Assembly: GCA_022790755.1 (NCBI GenBank)
Contig: JAAVXR010000078.1
Coordinates: 1 to 36,472, forward strand
DNA: 36,472 nt
From: Hespellia sp.
Lineage (GTDB): Bacteria > Bacillota > Clostridia > Lachnospirales > Lachnospiraceae
Reading direction: 5' to 3'
Part shown: piece after piece, positions 7,989-16,892 of the stretch
How positions within the stretch are numbered: position 1 is the first letter of the stretch
Layout: every line of letters begins with the position of its first letter
The notes under the pieces: model-generated
Told to the model about the DNA's origin: nothing
Seen by the model: the letters and a program-made list of their open reading frames with translations, nothing else
Databases searched by the model: none
Made by a program: the position numbers and the translations under genes

Positions 7989-9440
7989 ATGAGATACGCA
8001 GATGCAAATGTAATTAAAATTAAGCATGCAGTATTGGAAGAGGTTGCAAGACTGGCATTTGCCGGGGAACTGGCGGAACATAAGGACGATATCCCTATGA
8101 AGTTGATTCCGGGGCCGTCACCGCAGTTTCGATGCTGTATTTATAAAGAAAGAGAAATTATCCGTCAGCGTGTCCGGTTGGCAGAAGGAAAGGCTCCAGG
8201 GATCAAGGATGACGGCAATATCATTCAGGTAATCAGTTCTGCGTGCGAGGACTGTCCGATCTCCAGTTACACGGTGACGGAGAACTGCCAGAATTGTATT
8301 GGAAAGGCATGTATCAATGCTTGTAATTTTGGAGCGATCGAGTCGGGTCGCCATCGTTCTCATATTGATCCGGCTAAATGTAAAGAGTGTGGTAAATGTG
8401 CACAGGCCTGTCCATATAATGCGATTGCCCACTTAAAACGGCCATGTAAATTCAGTTGTCCGGTGGATGCAATCAGCTATGATGAGAATGGATTGTCCGT
8501 GATTGATGAGACAAAATGCATTCGTTGTGGCAAATGTATTCACAGTTGTCCTTTTGGCGCGATCGGCTCAAAAACTTTTATTGTGGATGTGATAAATGCA
8601 TTAAAATCCGGCAAAAAGGTATACGCGATGGCAGCGCCGGCTACGGAAGGAATGTTTGGCGTGGATATCACCATGGCTAGCTGGAAAGTAGCAATGAGAG
8701 AGATTGGATTCACTGATTTTGTGGAAGTTGGTTTGGGTGGAGATTTGACGGCCAAATATGAAGCTGAAGAGTGGAGAGAAGCTTATCAGGAGGGAAAGAA
8801 AAAAGTGACTTCCTGCTGTCCAGGATTTGTCAATATGGTACGGAAACATTATCCAACACTGAGCGATGCAGTTTCGACTACGGTTTCACCAATGTGTGCG
8901 GTTTCCCGTATGTTAAAAGCGAAAGAACCAGATGCGATTACTGTATTTATCGGACCATGTATCGCAAAGAAATCTGAAGTGAAGGATCAGAAGATTGAAG
9001 GAAATGTAGATTATGTTCTGACATACAGCGAGATTCGTGCGATTATGAGGGCGAAAGGCGTGGAGCTGAGACCATCTGAGAATACATATCAGGAATCTTC
9101 TGTATTTGGAAAACGGTTTGGCAATTCTGGTGGAGTGACTGCAGCCGTATTGCAGAGTTTGAAAGAGTCTGAGAACAGTGTGGATGCCAAGGTTTGTACG
9201 GCAAATGGTGCAGAGGAATGTAAGAAAGCGCTGTTGCTGATGAAAGTAGGGCGTCTTCCGGAAGATTTTATAGAAGGTATGGCCTGCGAGGGTGGTTGTG
9301 TCGGCGGTCCAAGTGCATTTAAGGATCAGAAGCTTGCGAAAAAATCTAGAGATGTTTTGATCTCGGAGGCTGATGACAGAGGAATCTATAAGAACTTGAG
9401 TAATTACGATGAAGATAGCTTCTCCATGCACAGAGAGTAA
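7989..9440 (+). CDS. Monomeric [FeFe] hydrogenase (4Fe-4S rich)
   Basis: Iron-only hydrogenase of 483 residues that interconverts protons and H2 with ferredoxin-type electrons. An N-terminal region with several Cys pairs (CEDCPIS, CQNCIGKACINAC) leads into two ferredoxin-type clusters (CKECGKCAQACP and CIRCGKCIHSCP). The H-cluster motifs follow in order: TSCCPGF (about 274), GPCIAKKSE (about 322) and MACEGGCVGGP (about 431). The sequence looks like the group B monomeric type rather than the bifurcating HydABC type. It stands alone: maturases HydE, HydF and HydG are not in the window. A bidirectional-looking terminator closes it. The start is set by a ribosome site. Confidence 0.92.
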   Translation: MRYADANVIKIKHAVLEEVARLAFAGELAEHKDDIPMKLIPGPSPQFRCCIYKEREIIRQRVRLAEGKAPGIKDDGNIIQVISSACEDCPISSYTVTENCQNCIGKACINACNFGAIESGRHRSHIDPAKCKECGKCAQACPYNAIAHLKRPCKFSCPVDAISYDENGLSVIDETKCIRCGKCIHSCPFGAIGSKTFIVDVINALKSGKKVYAMAAPATEGMFGVDITMASWKVAMREIGFTDFVEVGLGGDLTAKYEAEEWREAYQEGKKKVTSCCPGFVNMVRKHYPTLSDAVSTTVSPMCAVSRMLKAKEPDAITVFIGPCIAKKSEVKDQKIEGNVDYVLTYSEIRAIMRAKGVELRPSENTYQESSVFGKRFGNSGGVTAAVLQSLKESENSVDAKVCTANGAEECKKALLLMKVGRLPEDFIEGMACEGGCVGGPSAFKDQKLAKKSRDVLISEADDRGIYKNLSNYDEDSFSMHRE

Positions 9441-9456
9441 ACTTCATTCGTCCACA

Positions 9457-9502
9457 ACAGAGCGGCATCATAAAATTCTTTATGATGCCGCTCTGTTTGT
9501 TT
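9457..9502 (+). terminator. Intrinsic terminator after the hydrogenase
   Basis: Perfect 18-bp arms (9457-9474 and 9479-9496) around a 4-base loop, followed by a T-rich run. It sits between two convergent genes and may serve both strands. Confidence 0.88.
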
Positions 9503-9503
9503 A

Positions 9504-10262
9504 TTATTCAGGTTCTATTTGTTTTGACTGATTTTCCAGGCGGATACGAAATTCTGCAATGGCTGGATTAATATAACATTTGGTATATTCTACAGTATTA
9601 TAGATACTGTCGATACCCAGATATTCTAACTTATATATGGCAGAGCCATCTTCAATTTGTAAGAGCTCCGCGATTCTCGGCGTTGCATTGCACACGATCA
9701 AATGTTGCTGGAAATGAATGGGCAGATGGTCCTTGCTGTCCATATAATCGTACAAGGTTATCCTGGAAAAATCAAAGGAGTCTATTCCTGTAAAAAATTT
9801 CTTTGGAACATAAATCTGCTCAACGCAGAGCGGTTGTTCGTCTACCAAACGGATGCGATGCATTCCCCAGACGGACTCTGTAAGTGGGAGTTTCAGTTGA
9901 TGATTCAGAAATCTGCAATCGGAAACAGATCCGGAATTTAGTAGTTTGGTGGTAAGTTTTTTGTCCGGATACTTGTTCACAAGGATCATCTCAGCATTTC
10001 CAGATGAGTCCAGATAGCACAGGTCTCGGTTTTGGTGATCGTTTTTGGCAACAAAAGTTCCTGCTCCATGTTTTTTGTATAAAATGCCCTGCTCTACCAG
10101 CTTGTTGACGGCCCGTTTGACAGTCATGCGATTCATACCGTATAGTTCTTCCATTCTACGTTCACTGGGAATCGCCTCACCGGGCAAATAGTCTTTGTTT
10201 TCTATTTTTTCTATAATAATATCTTGCAGTTGCACGTACAAAGGTATTTTATGACCCATCAA
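9504..10262 (-). CDS. GntR-family regulator with UTRA domain (second of a tandem pair)
   Basis: HutC-type transcription regulator, 252 residues. The winged helix at residues 5-72 is canonical (PLYVQLQDIIIEKIENKDY, then PGEAIPSERRMEELYGMNRMTVKRAVNKL and a GAGTFV wing). The rest is a UTRA effector domain, usually binding a sugar phosphate or similar small molecule. It starts inside the stop of the other GntR gene (ATGA overlap of 4 bp), and GGAG lies upstream in that gene's end. Effector and targets are unknown; the HAD phosphatase at the head of the cluster suggests a phosphorylated metabolite. Confidence 0.92.
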   Translation of the reverse strand: MMGHKIPLYVQLQDIIIEKIENKDYLPGEAIPSERRMEELYGMNRMTVKRAVNKLVEQGILYKKHGAGTFVAKNDHQNRDLCYLDSSGNAEMILVNKYPDKKLTTKLLNSGSVSDCRFLNHQLKLPLTESVWGMHRIRLVDEQPLCVEQIYVPKKFFTGIDSFDFSRITLYDYMDSKDHLPIHFQQHLIVCNATPRIAELLQIEDGSAIYKLEYLGIDSIYNTVEYTKCYINPAIAEFRIRLENQSKQIEPE

Positions 10263-11011
10263 TTATCCATCTCCGTTTTATTTCTGTGCTCGGGATTGCA
10301 GGTGGTGAATGCTACCCAATCCCGGTTTATGAGAGACTGCATACATTGCAGTATATTGCCTCGTATGTCATAAGTAATTCCGCTACTTTTGATCAGCGGT
10401 GTCTGCTCCTCGATATGAAGATTTTCTGCCTCAAATGCATTCGCAGATACCACTTCTATAAAATGCTCTTCTTTTCCAGGGATTCTTCCATATTCTTTTT
10501 CCAGAATCTCGAGTAGAGAAGTAGTTTCAATATTATATCGGAAGAGTTTTGGCGCCTGTTCTTCAAAAATATATGCAGAATCAATCGCCAAAGGTACTTG
10601 TCCATCTGCTCTGACAAGCTGTCGGATTTTCATGATTTTGTAAGACAGAGTCCCAGCGGAAAGATTTAATTTTTCGGCTAATTCCCGTTCTGTTTCTACC
10701 AGACCAAAGGAAAGGAGTTCGGTTCGGATCTCCAGGGCGTCCTGCTCGGCTAGAGTAGTTTGCGATGGAATACCTTGTAGGGGATTCAAAAAGCGAGAGT
10801 GGCTAACAAGGTTGTTGTTATCCCTTCCAGTTTCTATCAGTCTTTCCTGCTCCAGAATATGGTAAGCGGCCTTGGCTGTCGTTTTCTGAATGCTATACTT
10901 TTCAATAATTTCAGATTCCGAAGGGAGTCTGTCGCCTTCCCGTACAGATTGTGTGAAAAGATCGTATTTTAGTTCATTGGCAATCCATTCATCTTTGTTT
11001 AGAAGTTTCAT
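10259..11011 (-). CDS. GntR-family regulator with UTRA-like domain (first of a tandem pair)
   Basis: Second HutC-type regulator, 250 residues, clearly related in layout to but divergent in sequence from its neighbour. The N-terminal winged helix is less canonical (WIANELKYDLFTQSVREGDRLPSESEIIEKYSIQKTTAKAAYHIL), and the wing reads DNNNLVSHSRF in place of the usual G-G/TFV. The C-terminal half looks like a UTRA fold (ELAEKLNLSAGTLSYKIMKIRQL). AAGGA lies about 7 bases before the ATG. It is followed without a gap by the second regulator, so the two may act together or as a heterodimer; that is inference. Confidence 0.85.
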   Translation of the reverse strand: MKLLNKDEWIANELKYDLFTQSVREGDRLPSESEIIEKYSIQKTTAKAAYHILEQERLIETGRDNNNLVSHSRFLNPLQGIPSQTTLAEQDALEIRTELLSFGLVETERELAEKLNLSAGTLSYKIMKIRQLVRADGQVPLAIDSAYIFEEQAPKLFRYNIETTSLLEILEKEYGRIPGKEEHFIEVVSANAFEAENLHIEEQTPLIKSSGITYDIRGNILQCMQSLINRDWVAFTTCNPEHRNKTEMDN

Positions 11012-11044
11012 ATTTTATTCCTTTAACAACTATTTTACAATGAC

Positions 11045-11054
11045 AAGTATACTT
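11045..11054. promoter_or_regulatory. Possible operator upstream of the GntR pair
   Basis: A perfect 10-bp palindrome, AAGTATACTT, in the 44-base gap between the HAD gene and the first GntR gene. HutC-type regulators often bind short TATA-centred palindromes, so self-regulation is possible. The site is short and could be chance. Confidence 0.25.
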
Positions 11055-11055
11055 A

Positions 11056-11742
11056 CTATAACATATTTGAAGGCAATGTACAAAAGATTTTTGTGATTTG
11101 GGAGAGTCTATCTACGATAAAATCTGCAGGATTTTGATCAAAATAGAAACGATCGTCCCGTTTGGCGATTGTGATGATTCCAGCGGCTTTGGAAGCTTGG
11201 ATGCCATATGTGGAATCTTCTACAGCGACACACTCGCAAGGTTTCCGGTTGAGTTTGTCGGCCGTATGTAGATAGATATCAGGCCAGGGTTTGCTCCTCT
11301 CGAACATCTCGCCGCTTACGATGATGTTCACGTATGGCTCCAGACCGATATCATGTACGGCCTGTTTGATGCTATAGAGCGGTGAGGAAGAAGCGATTGC
11401 AATTTCATATCCCTTTTCCCTTAGTTCGGACATCACTTGGCGGATATCGGGGTCTTGTATCTTGGCGTAGGGGATGGGATGGCCGTCGTTGGTGTTCTGC
11501 ATATAATCATTATACAGGACGTCCATCCGTTCAGCTGTCATGTCGTCGCCAAGCCCACAGTCGCGCCACCACCCGGCTATGATGTTTGGATACTCCTTAT
11601 AAGACCATCCCGAGAGACGTTTACGAGTCTCTTCGTCGATCGTGATGTGGTATTCATCTAGAAAATCTTTCAGCCATGAATCGTAGAGCGGTTGTGTGTC
11701 CAGGATGACTCCATCCATGTCAAATATCACTGCGTTTACCAT
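11056..11742 (-). CDS. HAD-superfamily phosphatase, beta-phosphoglucomutase-like
   Basis: Phosphatase or phosphomutase of the HAD superfamily, 228 residues. Motif I is FDMDGVILDT (Asp nucleophile at residue 8 and acid/base Asp at 10), motif II is IASSSP (about 117), motif III is the KPWPDIY lysine region (about 147-153), and motif IV is AVEDSTYGIQAS (about 170). The helical cap between motifs I and II fits subfamily IA/beta-PGM. The substrate is unknown, probably a sugar phosphate. AAAGGA stands 9 bases before the ATG. It is the first gene of a minus-strand cluster with the two GntR regulators. Confidence 0.88.
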   Translation of the reverse strand: MVNAVIFDMDGVILDTQPLYDSWLKDFLDEYHITIDEETRKRLSGWSYKEYPNIIAGWWRDCGLGDDMTAERMDVLYNDYMQNTNDGHPIPYAKIQDPDIRQVMSELREKGYEIAIASSSPLYSIKQAVHDIGLEPYVNIIVSGEMFERSKPWPDIYLHTADKLNRKPCECVAVEDSTYGIQASKAAGIITIAKRDDRFYFDQNPADFIVDRLSQITKIFCTLPSNML

Positions 11743-11873
11743 TTGTCTATATCCTTTCTATTTTATAATTTTTTGTGCGTTCAAAACCAATAAACTTGTT
11801 CATATAACAGCATCATATCACAAAAAACTCGTTCAGGGAAGCAGGATGACTTCGGATTTTTTTCTCGGATAAC

Positions 11874-11903
11874 TTTACAAAATACTGGAATGTCACGTAT
11901 ACT
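11874..11903 (+). promoter_or_regulatory. Putative promoter of trpS
   Basis: TTTACA (11874-11879) and TATACT (11898-11903) with an 18-base spacer, about 100 bases before the start codon. Confidence 0.45.
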
Positions 11904-11998
11904 ATTAAATTAAGGAATCACACTGTCATATCAATTTTGGCGGTTCTCTAAAAAATAAGTAGATTGGTAACTACTGTTTTCGTGAATAAATATGGAGT

Positions 11999-12003
11999 GG
12001 AGG
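11999..12003 (+). promoter_or_regulatory. Ribosome binding site that sets the trpS start
   Basis: GGAGG stands 8 bases before a TTG codon at 12012, in frame with the synthetase. A TTG 16 codons earlier lacks a site. This marks TTG as the likely start. Confidence 0.65.
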
Positions 12004-12011
12004 ATAATACT

Positions 12012-13109
12012 TTGACAGGAGAAGGAAACAAGAAAAAAGAAAATCAGAAAAAAGTAATTTTGACCGGAGATCGTCCGACAGGACGCCTGCATGTGGGACA
12101 TTATGTGGGATCTTTGAAGCGAAGAGTAGAGCTGCAGAATTCCGGAGAGTACGATGAGATTTATATTATGATTGCAGATGCCCAGGCTTTGACGGATAAC
12201 GCGGATCAGCCAGAGAAAGTGCGTCAGAATATCCTGGAAGTGGCGCTGGATTATATGGCCTGTGGACTGGATCCGGCGAAATCGAATTTATTTATACAGT
12301 CGCAGATTCCGGAGTTGACGGAGTTGACTTTTTATTATATGAATTTGGTGACGGTTTCTAGGCTGCAGCGGAATCCTACGGTCAAGGCGGAGATTCAGAT
12401 GCGGAATTTTGAGGCGAGTATTCCGGTCGGGTTCTTTACCTATCCGATCAGTCAGGCGGCGGATATTACCGCGTTTGACGCGACCACGGTGCCGGTAGGG
12501 GAGGATCAGATGCCGATGCTGGAGCAGACAAAAGAGATCGTGCACAAGTTTAACAGCGTGTATGGAGAGGCGCTTGTGGAACCAGAAATTCTGCTTCCAA
12601 AGAATCAGGCGTGTATGCGTCTGCCAGGAACGGATGGGAAGGCTAAGATGAGCAAATCACTTGGAAACTGTATTTATTTATCAGAAGAGTCGGATGAGAT
12701 CCGCAAAAAAGTGATGAGTATGTTTACAGATCCGACGCATATTAAAATTACGGACCCGGGGAAATTGGAAGGGAACACGGTATTTACTTATTTGGATGCG
12801 TTCAGCAAGCCGGAGCATTTCGAGGCGTTTCTTCCCGAGTATGCGAATCTGGAGGAATTGAAAGCACATTATCAAAGAGGCGGTCTGGGCGATGTGAAGG
12901 TGAAGCGGTTCTTAAATGAAGTTCTGCAGGCGGAATTGGAACCGATTCGGGTACGCAGACAGGAACTGATGAAGGATGTTCCATATATATATGAAGTGTT
13001 GAAAGCCGGCAGTGAGAAGGCGGAAAGTGTGGCGGCGGCGACGCTCGCTCGCGTAAAGAAAGCGATGAAAATTAATTATTTTGAGGATGAAAATTTGCTG
13101 AAAAGCTGA
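12012..13109 (+). CDS. trpS: Tryptophan-tRNA ligase
   Basis: Class I aminoacyl-tRNA synthetase that charges tRNA-Trp. The HIGH-type motif lies in [19 protein letters not shown], the ATP-site loop is [10 protein letters not shown], and the [11 protein letters not shown] segment is typical. With the chosen TTG start it has 365 residues, somewhat longer than the usual 330 because of a short basic N-terminal tail ([13 protein letters not shown]) and insertions. No T-box motif was recognised in the 269 bases upstream. It is followed after 24 bases by the AI-2E family gene, which may be co-transcribed. Confidence 0.93.
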   Translation: MTGEGNKKKENQKKVILTGDRPTGRLHVGHYVGSLKRRVELQNSGEYDEIYIMIADAQALTDNADQPEKVRQNILEVALDYMACGLDPAKSNLFIQSQIPELTELTFYYMNLVTVSRLQRNPTVKAEIQMRNFEASIPVGFFTYPISQAADITAFDATTVPVGEDQMPMLEQTKEIVHKFNSVYGEALVEPEILLPKNQACMRLPGTDGKAKMSKSLGNCIYLSEESDEIRKKVMSMFTDPTHIKITDPGKLEGNTVFTYLDAFSKPEHFEAFLPEYANLEELKAHYQRGGLGDVKVKRFLNEVLQAELEPIRVRRQELMKDVPYIYEVLKAGSEKAESVAAATLARVKKAMKINYFEDENLLKS

Positions 13110-13133
13110 TGAGATGAAAGATAGGTGCATTTT

Positions 13134-14285
13134 ATGGATTTGAACAAAGAAAATTTACAGAAGATTCGAAGCTTGATTGTTTTTACGATTGTACTGATGA
13201 TTGCACTTTGGAAATATAATGTCGTGCTTGATATTCTGAAATTTATGCTACACATTGTTTTTCCGTTTTTGTTGGGAGGAGCTATCGCGTTTGTGCTCAA
13301 TGTACCGATGCATTTTCTGGAGGAAAAACTGTTTGGAAAACTAAAAGAAAAAAGAAATAAAACTGCACTGAAACTGGCAAGACCTTGCAGCTTGATACTG
13401 ACTTTGTTATTCGTAATCGGGATCATTACATTGGTGATGCGGGTGGTAATTCCAGAGCTTGGAAATACCATAGGCGGCTTGGGAAGCAGCGTGCAGGACT
13501 TTTTCCCAATATTGGAGAAACAATTGGAAGAATTGTTCTGGAATGATCAGGAAGTCCGGGTATGGATGGAAAGCCTGGAAATGGATTGGGATAAGTTGCT
13601 GGATAGCGTTATGGGGTTCTTCAAGAATGGAGCCGGAAGCGTGGTGGATTCCACATTTGCAGCGGCAAAGAGTATTGTGAATGGATTGACAACATTTTTT
13701 ATTGCTTTTGTCTTTGCTTGCTATATACTGGTACAGAAGCAGCGCTTACATGTGCAGGTGAAAAAAATCATGTATGCATATTTGCAAAAAGAATTGGTGA
13801 AGAAGATTTTGGACATTTGTTCCTTGACATACAGCACCTTTTCCAGTTTTCTGACCGGCCAGTGTCTGGAGGCGGTGATTCTTGGGATGATGTTTGTTGT
13901 GGTGATGAGTATTATTGGTCTTCCTTATGCGATGCTGGTGGGAATTTTGGTTGCATTTACGGCGCTGATTCCTATATTTGGGGCTTTTATTGGATGTATA
14001 ATTGGGGCGTTTCTAATCCTCATGGTCAATCCGATGCAGGCTGTGATATTTGTGATTACGTTTTTGGTTTTACAACAGATAGAGGGAAATCTGATCTATC
14101 CGAAGGTAGTTGGTAATTCTGTAGGGCTTCCGTCCATCTGGGTATTGGCCGCTGTGAGCGTTGGTGGAAGTCTGATGGGGATTGTTGGAATGCTGATTTT
14201 TATTCCACTGGTATCCGTTTTGTATACGCTGTTCCGCGAAAATGTATATAAGAAATTGAGGGAAAAGAAAATAGAAATAGAATGA
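13134..14285 (+). CDS. AI-2E/PerM family membrane protein
   Basis: Polytopic membrane protein of 383 residues in the AI-2 exporter-like (UPF0118/PerM) superfamily, whose members include ion/proton antiporters and putative exporters. About eight hydrophobic helices are present: a pair near the N-terminus, a central soluble stretch (residues about 100-170), then a C-terminal bundle with the family's PIFGAFIG and LQQIEGNLIYPKVVG segments, which identify the family. The ATG at 13134 is preferred over a GTG three codons earlier. The transported molecule is unknown. Confidence 0.88.
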   Translation: MDLNKENLQKIRSLIVFTIVLMIALWKYNVVLDILKFMLHIVFPFLLGGAIAFVLNVPMHFLEEKLFGKLKEKRNKTALKLARPCSLILTLLFVIGIITLVMRVVIPELGNTIGGLGSSVQDFFPILEKQLEELFWNDQEVRVWMESLEMDWDKLLDSVMGFFKNGAGSVVDSTFAAAKSIVNGLTTFFIAFVFACYILVQKQRLHVQVKKIMYAYLQKELVKKILDICSLTYSTFSSFLTGQCLEAVILGMMFVVVMSIIGLPYAMLVGILVAFTALIPIFGAFIGCIIGAFLILMVNPMQAVIFVITFLVLQQIEGNLIYPKVVGNSVGLPSIWVLAAVSVGGSLMGIVGMLIFIPLVSVLYTLFRENVYKKLREKKIEIE

Positions 14286-14356
14286 GACTGTCCACCTGAG
14301 CAAAAATATGATATACTAATCAGGTAGTTGCAGGTGACCTGAAAGAGGAATTTGAG

Positions 14357-16405
14357 ATGAGCAAGAGAAACAATATGCAGTTGAAGGGGCAGTTGAAACT
14401 GTATATGCAGTGGCCGCTGATCATGTCGGTGCTGCTTGCAGTAATCAACGTCTGGATTTATATGGTGGATCTGAGGGCAGGCGTGATGATGTCCATCGGA
14501 GTTCTGTTATATATTCTGATTGTTTGTGTGTTGTATTTTTATAATCAGTCCACTCTTTACGCTGATCTGGTTCAATTTGCGGAGCAGTATGGAGGCGTGC
14601 AAAACACACTGTTAAAAGAACTTTCAATTCCATATGTGTTAGTGCTTGAGACCGGGCAGATGGTCTGGTGGAATAAAAGTTTTGAGGAAATTATACAGGG
14701 GGAAAATACAGAAAAATATCTGAATAAGTTGATACCGGCGCTCAACCGTGGTGTTTACCCGAAGCATGAAGAGGATCGTGTGGAGATGGAAGTGGAATTC
14801 AACGATCGGGAATACCAGGTAGAGATGCATAAAGTCTCGGTGGAGGGATTTAGCAAATCGGAGCAGTTGCTTCATATTCCGGAAGACCAGGAATACTTTA
14901 TTGCCGTTTACATGAAAGATGTGACCGTGATGAATTCCTATATTCAGGAAAATGAGAATCAGAGATTGATTGCCGGTCTGATCTATATAGACAACTATGA
15001 CGCTGTGATGGAAAGTGTGGAGGAGGTTCGTCAGTCTCTTCTGGTTGCGTTGATCGACCGGAAAGTGAATCAGTATATCGGTAAAGTGGATGGTATTGTA
15101 AAGAAGCTCGAGAAAGATAAGTACTTTATTGTCATGAAAAAGGCGAGCTATCGTCAGATGGAGGAGGATAAGTTTTCCATTTTGGAGGATGTCAAGCAGG
15201 TCAATATTGGAAATGCAAGATGTGCGACGTTGAGTATTGGTCTTGGCTTGAATACAGCAACTTATGCGCAGAGTTATAATTATGCCAGAGTGGCGATTGA
15301 CTTGGCGCTCGCCCGAGGCGGAGATCAGGCGGTCATCAAAGACTGTAATGGAGTAACGTACTTTGGCGGGAAGAAAGAGCAGATGGCAAGGAATACCCGC
15401 GTGAAAGCCCGGGTAAAGGCGGAGGCTCTGCGAGAATTTATTGTTGCTCAGGATACAGTTCTTGTCATGGGACATCAGATCTCCGATGCAGATTCTTTGG
15501 GTGCCTGTATTGGTATTTACAGGGCGGCTGTGGAATTGGAGAAGAAGGCGCATATTATTATCAATGATGTTACCAGTTCTGTGAGAGCGCTTTACGATGA
15601 GATCGCGAGAGATCCGGTATATCCGAGGGATATTTTTATTACCTCGGATTATGTGAAGGAATATCTGACAGAGAACACGATGGTGGTGGTGGTGGATACC
15701 AATAAAGCTGCCATGACAGAATGTCCAAAGCTTTTGGAGATGGCGAAGACGATTGCGGTATTTGACCATCACAGACAGAGCAGCAATATGATAGAGAATG
15801 CAGTGCTTTCCTATATAGAGCCGTATTCTTCCTCGACTTGCGAGATGGTTGCCGAGGTACTTCAGTATCTTGTGGAGGATATTAAGCTGTCATCCGTGGA
15901 GGCAGAATGTCTGTATGCCGGAATTATGATTGATACGAGAAACTTTATGAACCGGACTGGGGTTCGTACGTTTGAAGCGGCTGCATTTTTGAGACGGTGT
16001 GGAGCGGACATTACCCGCGTACGAAAGATGTTCCGGGATGATATGGAATCTTATCGCGCGAAAGCGGAGGCGGTGCGCAAAGCGGAAGTATACCGCAAAG
16101 AATTTGCATTGGCTGAATGTCCGGGGGATATCGACAGTCCGACGGTGCTGGCAGCTCAGGCAGCGAATGAACTGTTAGATATCAGCGGAATCAAAGCATC
16201 TTTTGTCTTTACGGAGTATAATGGAAAGATTTATATGAGTGCTCGTTCGATTGACGAGTTGAATGTGCAGTTGATTGCAGAGCGTTTGGGCGGAGGCGGT
16301 CATATCAATTCTTCAGGAGCACAGTTTATGCACATTACGATGAGCCAGGCGATTCGAAAATTGAAACAAACGATAGATACTATGATAGAAGAAGGAGATA
16401 TATGA
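14357..16405 (+). CDS. gdpP: Cyclic-di-AMP phosphodiesterase GdpP (DHH-DHHA1)
   Basis: Membrane-bound enzyme that hydrolyses the second messenger c-di-AMP. It has 682 residues against about 660 for B. subtilis GdpP. Order of parts: two transmembrane helices (about 18-37 and 44-62), a PAS-like domain (about 85-195), a degenerate GGDEF domain (about 200-330) lacking the GGDEF signature, then the DHH domain with MGHQISDADS (371-380), VVVDTNK (444-450) and DHH (470-472), and a DHHA1 domain with GGGGHINSSG (645-654). The metal ligands appear intact. A TATACT -10-like box lies about 40 bases upstream. It precedes rplI and dnaB, the standard Firmicutes order. Confidence 0.95.
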   Translation: MSKRNNMQLKGQLKLYMQWPLIMSVLLAVINVWIYMVDLRAGVMMSIGVLLYILIVCVLYFYNQSTLYADLVQFAEQYGGVQNTLLKELSIPYVLVLETGQMVWWNKSFEEIIQGENTEKYLNKLIPALNRGVYPKHEEDRVEMEVEFNDREYQVEMHKVSVEGFSKSEQLLHIPEDQEYFIAVYMKDVTVMNSYIQENENQRLIAGLIYIDNYDAVMESVEEVRQSLLVALIDRKVNQYIGKVDGIVKKLEKDKYFIVMKKASYRQMEEDKFSILEDVKQVNIGNARCATLSIGLGLNTATYAQSYNYARVAIDLALARGGDQAVIKDCNGVTYFGGKKEQMARNTRVKARVKAEALREFIVAQDTVLVMGHQISDADSLGACIGIYRAAVELEKKAHIIINDVTSSVRALYDEIARDPVYPRDIFITSDYVKEYLTENTMVVVVDTNKAAMTECPKLLEMAKTIAVFDHHRQSSNMIENAVLSYIEPYSSSTCEMVAEVLQYLVEDIKLSSVEAECLYAGIMIDTRNFMNRTGVRTFEAAAFLRRCGADITRVRKMFRDDMESYRAKAEAVRKAEVYRKEFALAECPGDIDSPTVLAAQAANELLDISGIKASFVFTEYNGKIYMSARSIDELNVQLIAERLGGGGHINSSGAQFMHITMSQAIRKLKQTIDTMIEEGDI

Positions 16406-16408
16406 GCT

Positions 16409-16858
16409 ATGAAAGTAATTTTGTTAGAAGATGTAAAATCTCTGGGGAAAAAAGGTGAGATTGTCACTGTAAACGATGGATATGCGCGTAACTTTATTTT
16501 GCCGAAGAAGCTTGGTCTTGAGGCGAACGGTAAAAATCTAAACGATCTGAAGCTGAAACAGAAGCATGAAGATAAGTTGGCGAAAGAGCGTCTGGATGAA
16601 GCAAGAGACCTGGCTTCCAAGTTGGAATCAGGACAGATCACACTGAGTATTAAGCTTGGGGAAGGCGGACGCTCCTTTGGTTCGATTTCTTCGAAAGAAA
16701 TTGCAGAGAATGTACAGGAACAGCTGGGATATGAGGTAGATAAGAAAAAGATTCAGTTAAAAGAACCTATTAAGATGCCGGGTATTCACAGTGTGCCAAT
16801 TAAGCTACATCCGAAAGTTACTGCGACATTGAAAGTGACTGTAAACGAGGAGAAGTAA
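16409..16858 (+). CDS. rplI: 50S ribosomal protein L9
   Basis: Ribosomal large-subunit protein of 149 residues, full length. The N-terminal signature (MKVILLEDVKSLGKKGEIVTV, then NDGYARNFILPKKLG) is intact, followed by the long connecting helix rich in Lys and Glu and the C-terminal domain. It begins 3 bases after the gdpP stop, with its GGAG site inside the end of gdpP, so the two are translationally close. Confidence 0.98.
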   Translation: MKVILLEDVKSLGKKGEIVTVNDGYARNFILPKKLGLEANGKNLNDLKLKQKHEDKLAKERLDEARDLASKLESGQITLSIKLGEGGRSFGSISSKEIAENVQEQLGYEVDKKKIQLKEPIKMPGIHSVPIKLHPKVTATLKVTVNEEK

Positions 16859-16892
16859 AACAGCTCAGAGGTTTTTTGGAGGAATAGACAGC

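Noticed and set aside
11743-12011. Possible T-box riboswitch before trpS
   Set aside because: The conserved T-box sequence (AGGGTGG...ACCGCG type) and a terminator hairpin were not found by eye.
14639-15772. Long open frame on the minus strand inside gdpP (377 codons)
   Set aside because: His-rich composition typical of antisense frames; the plus-strand DHH-DHHA1 protein is certain.
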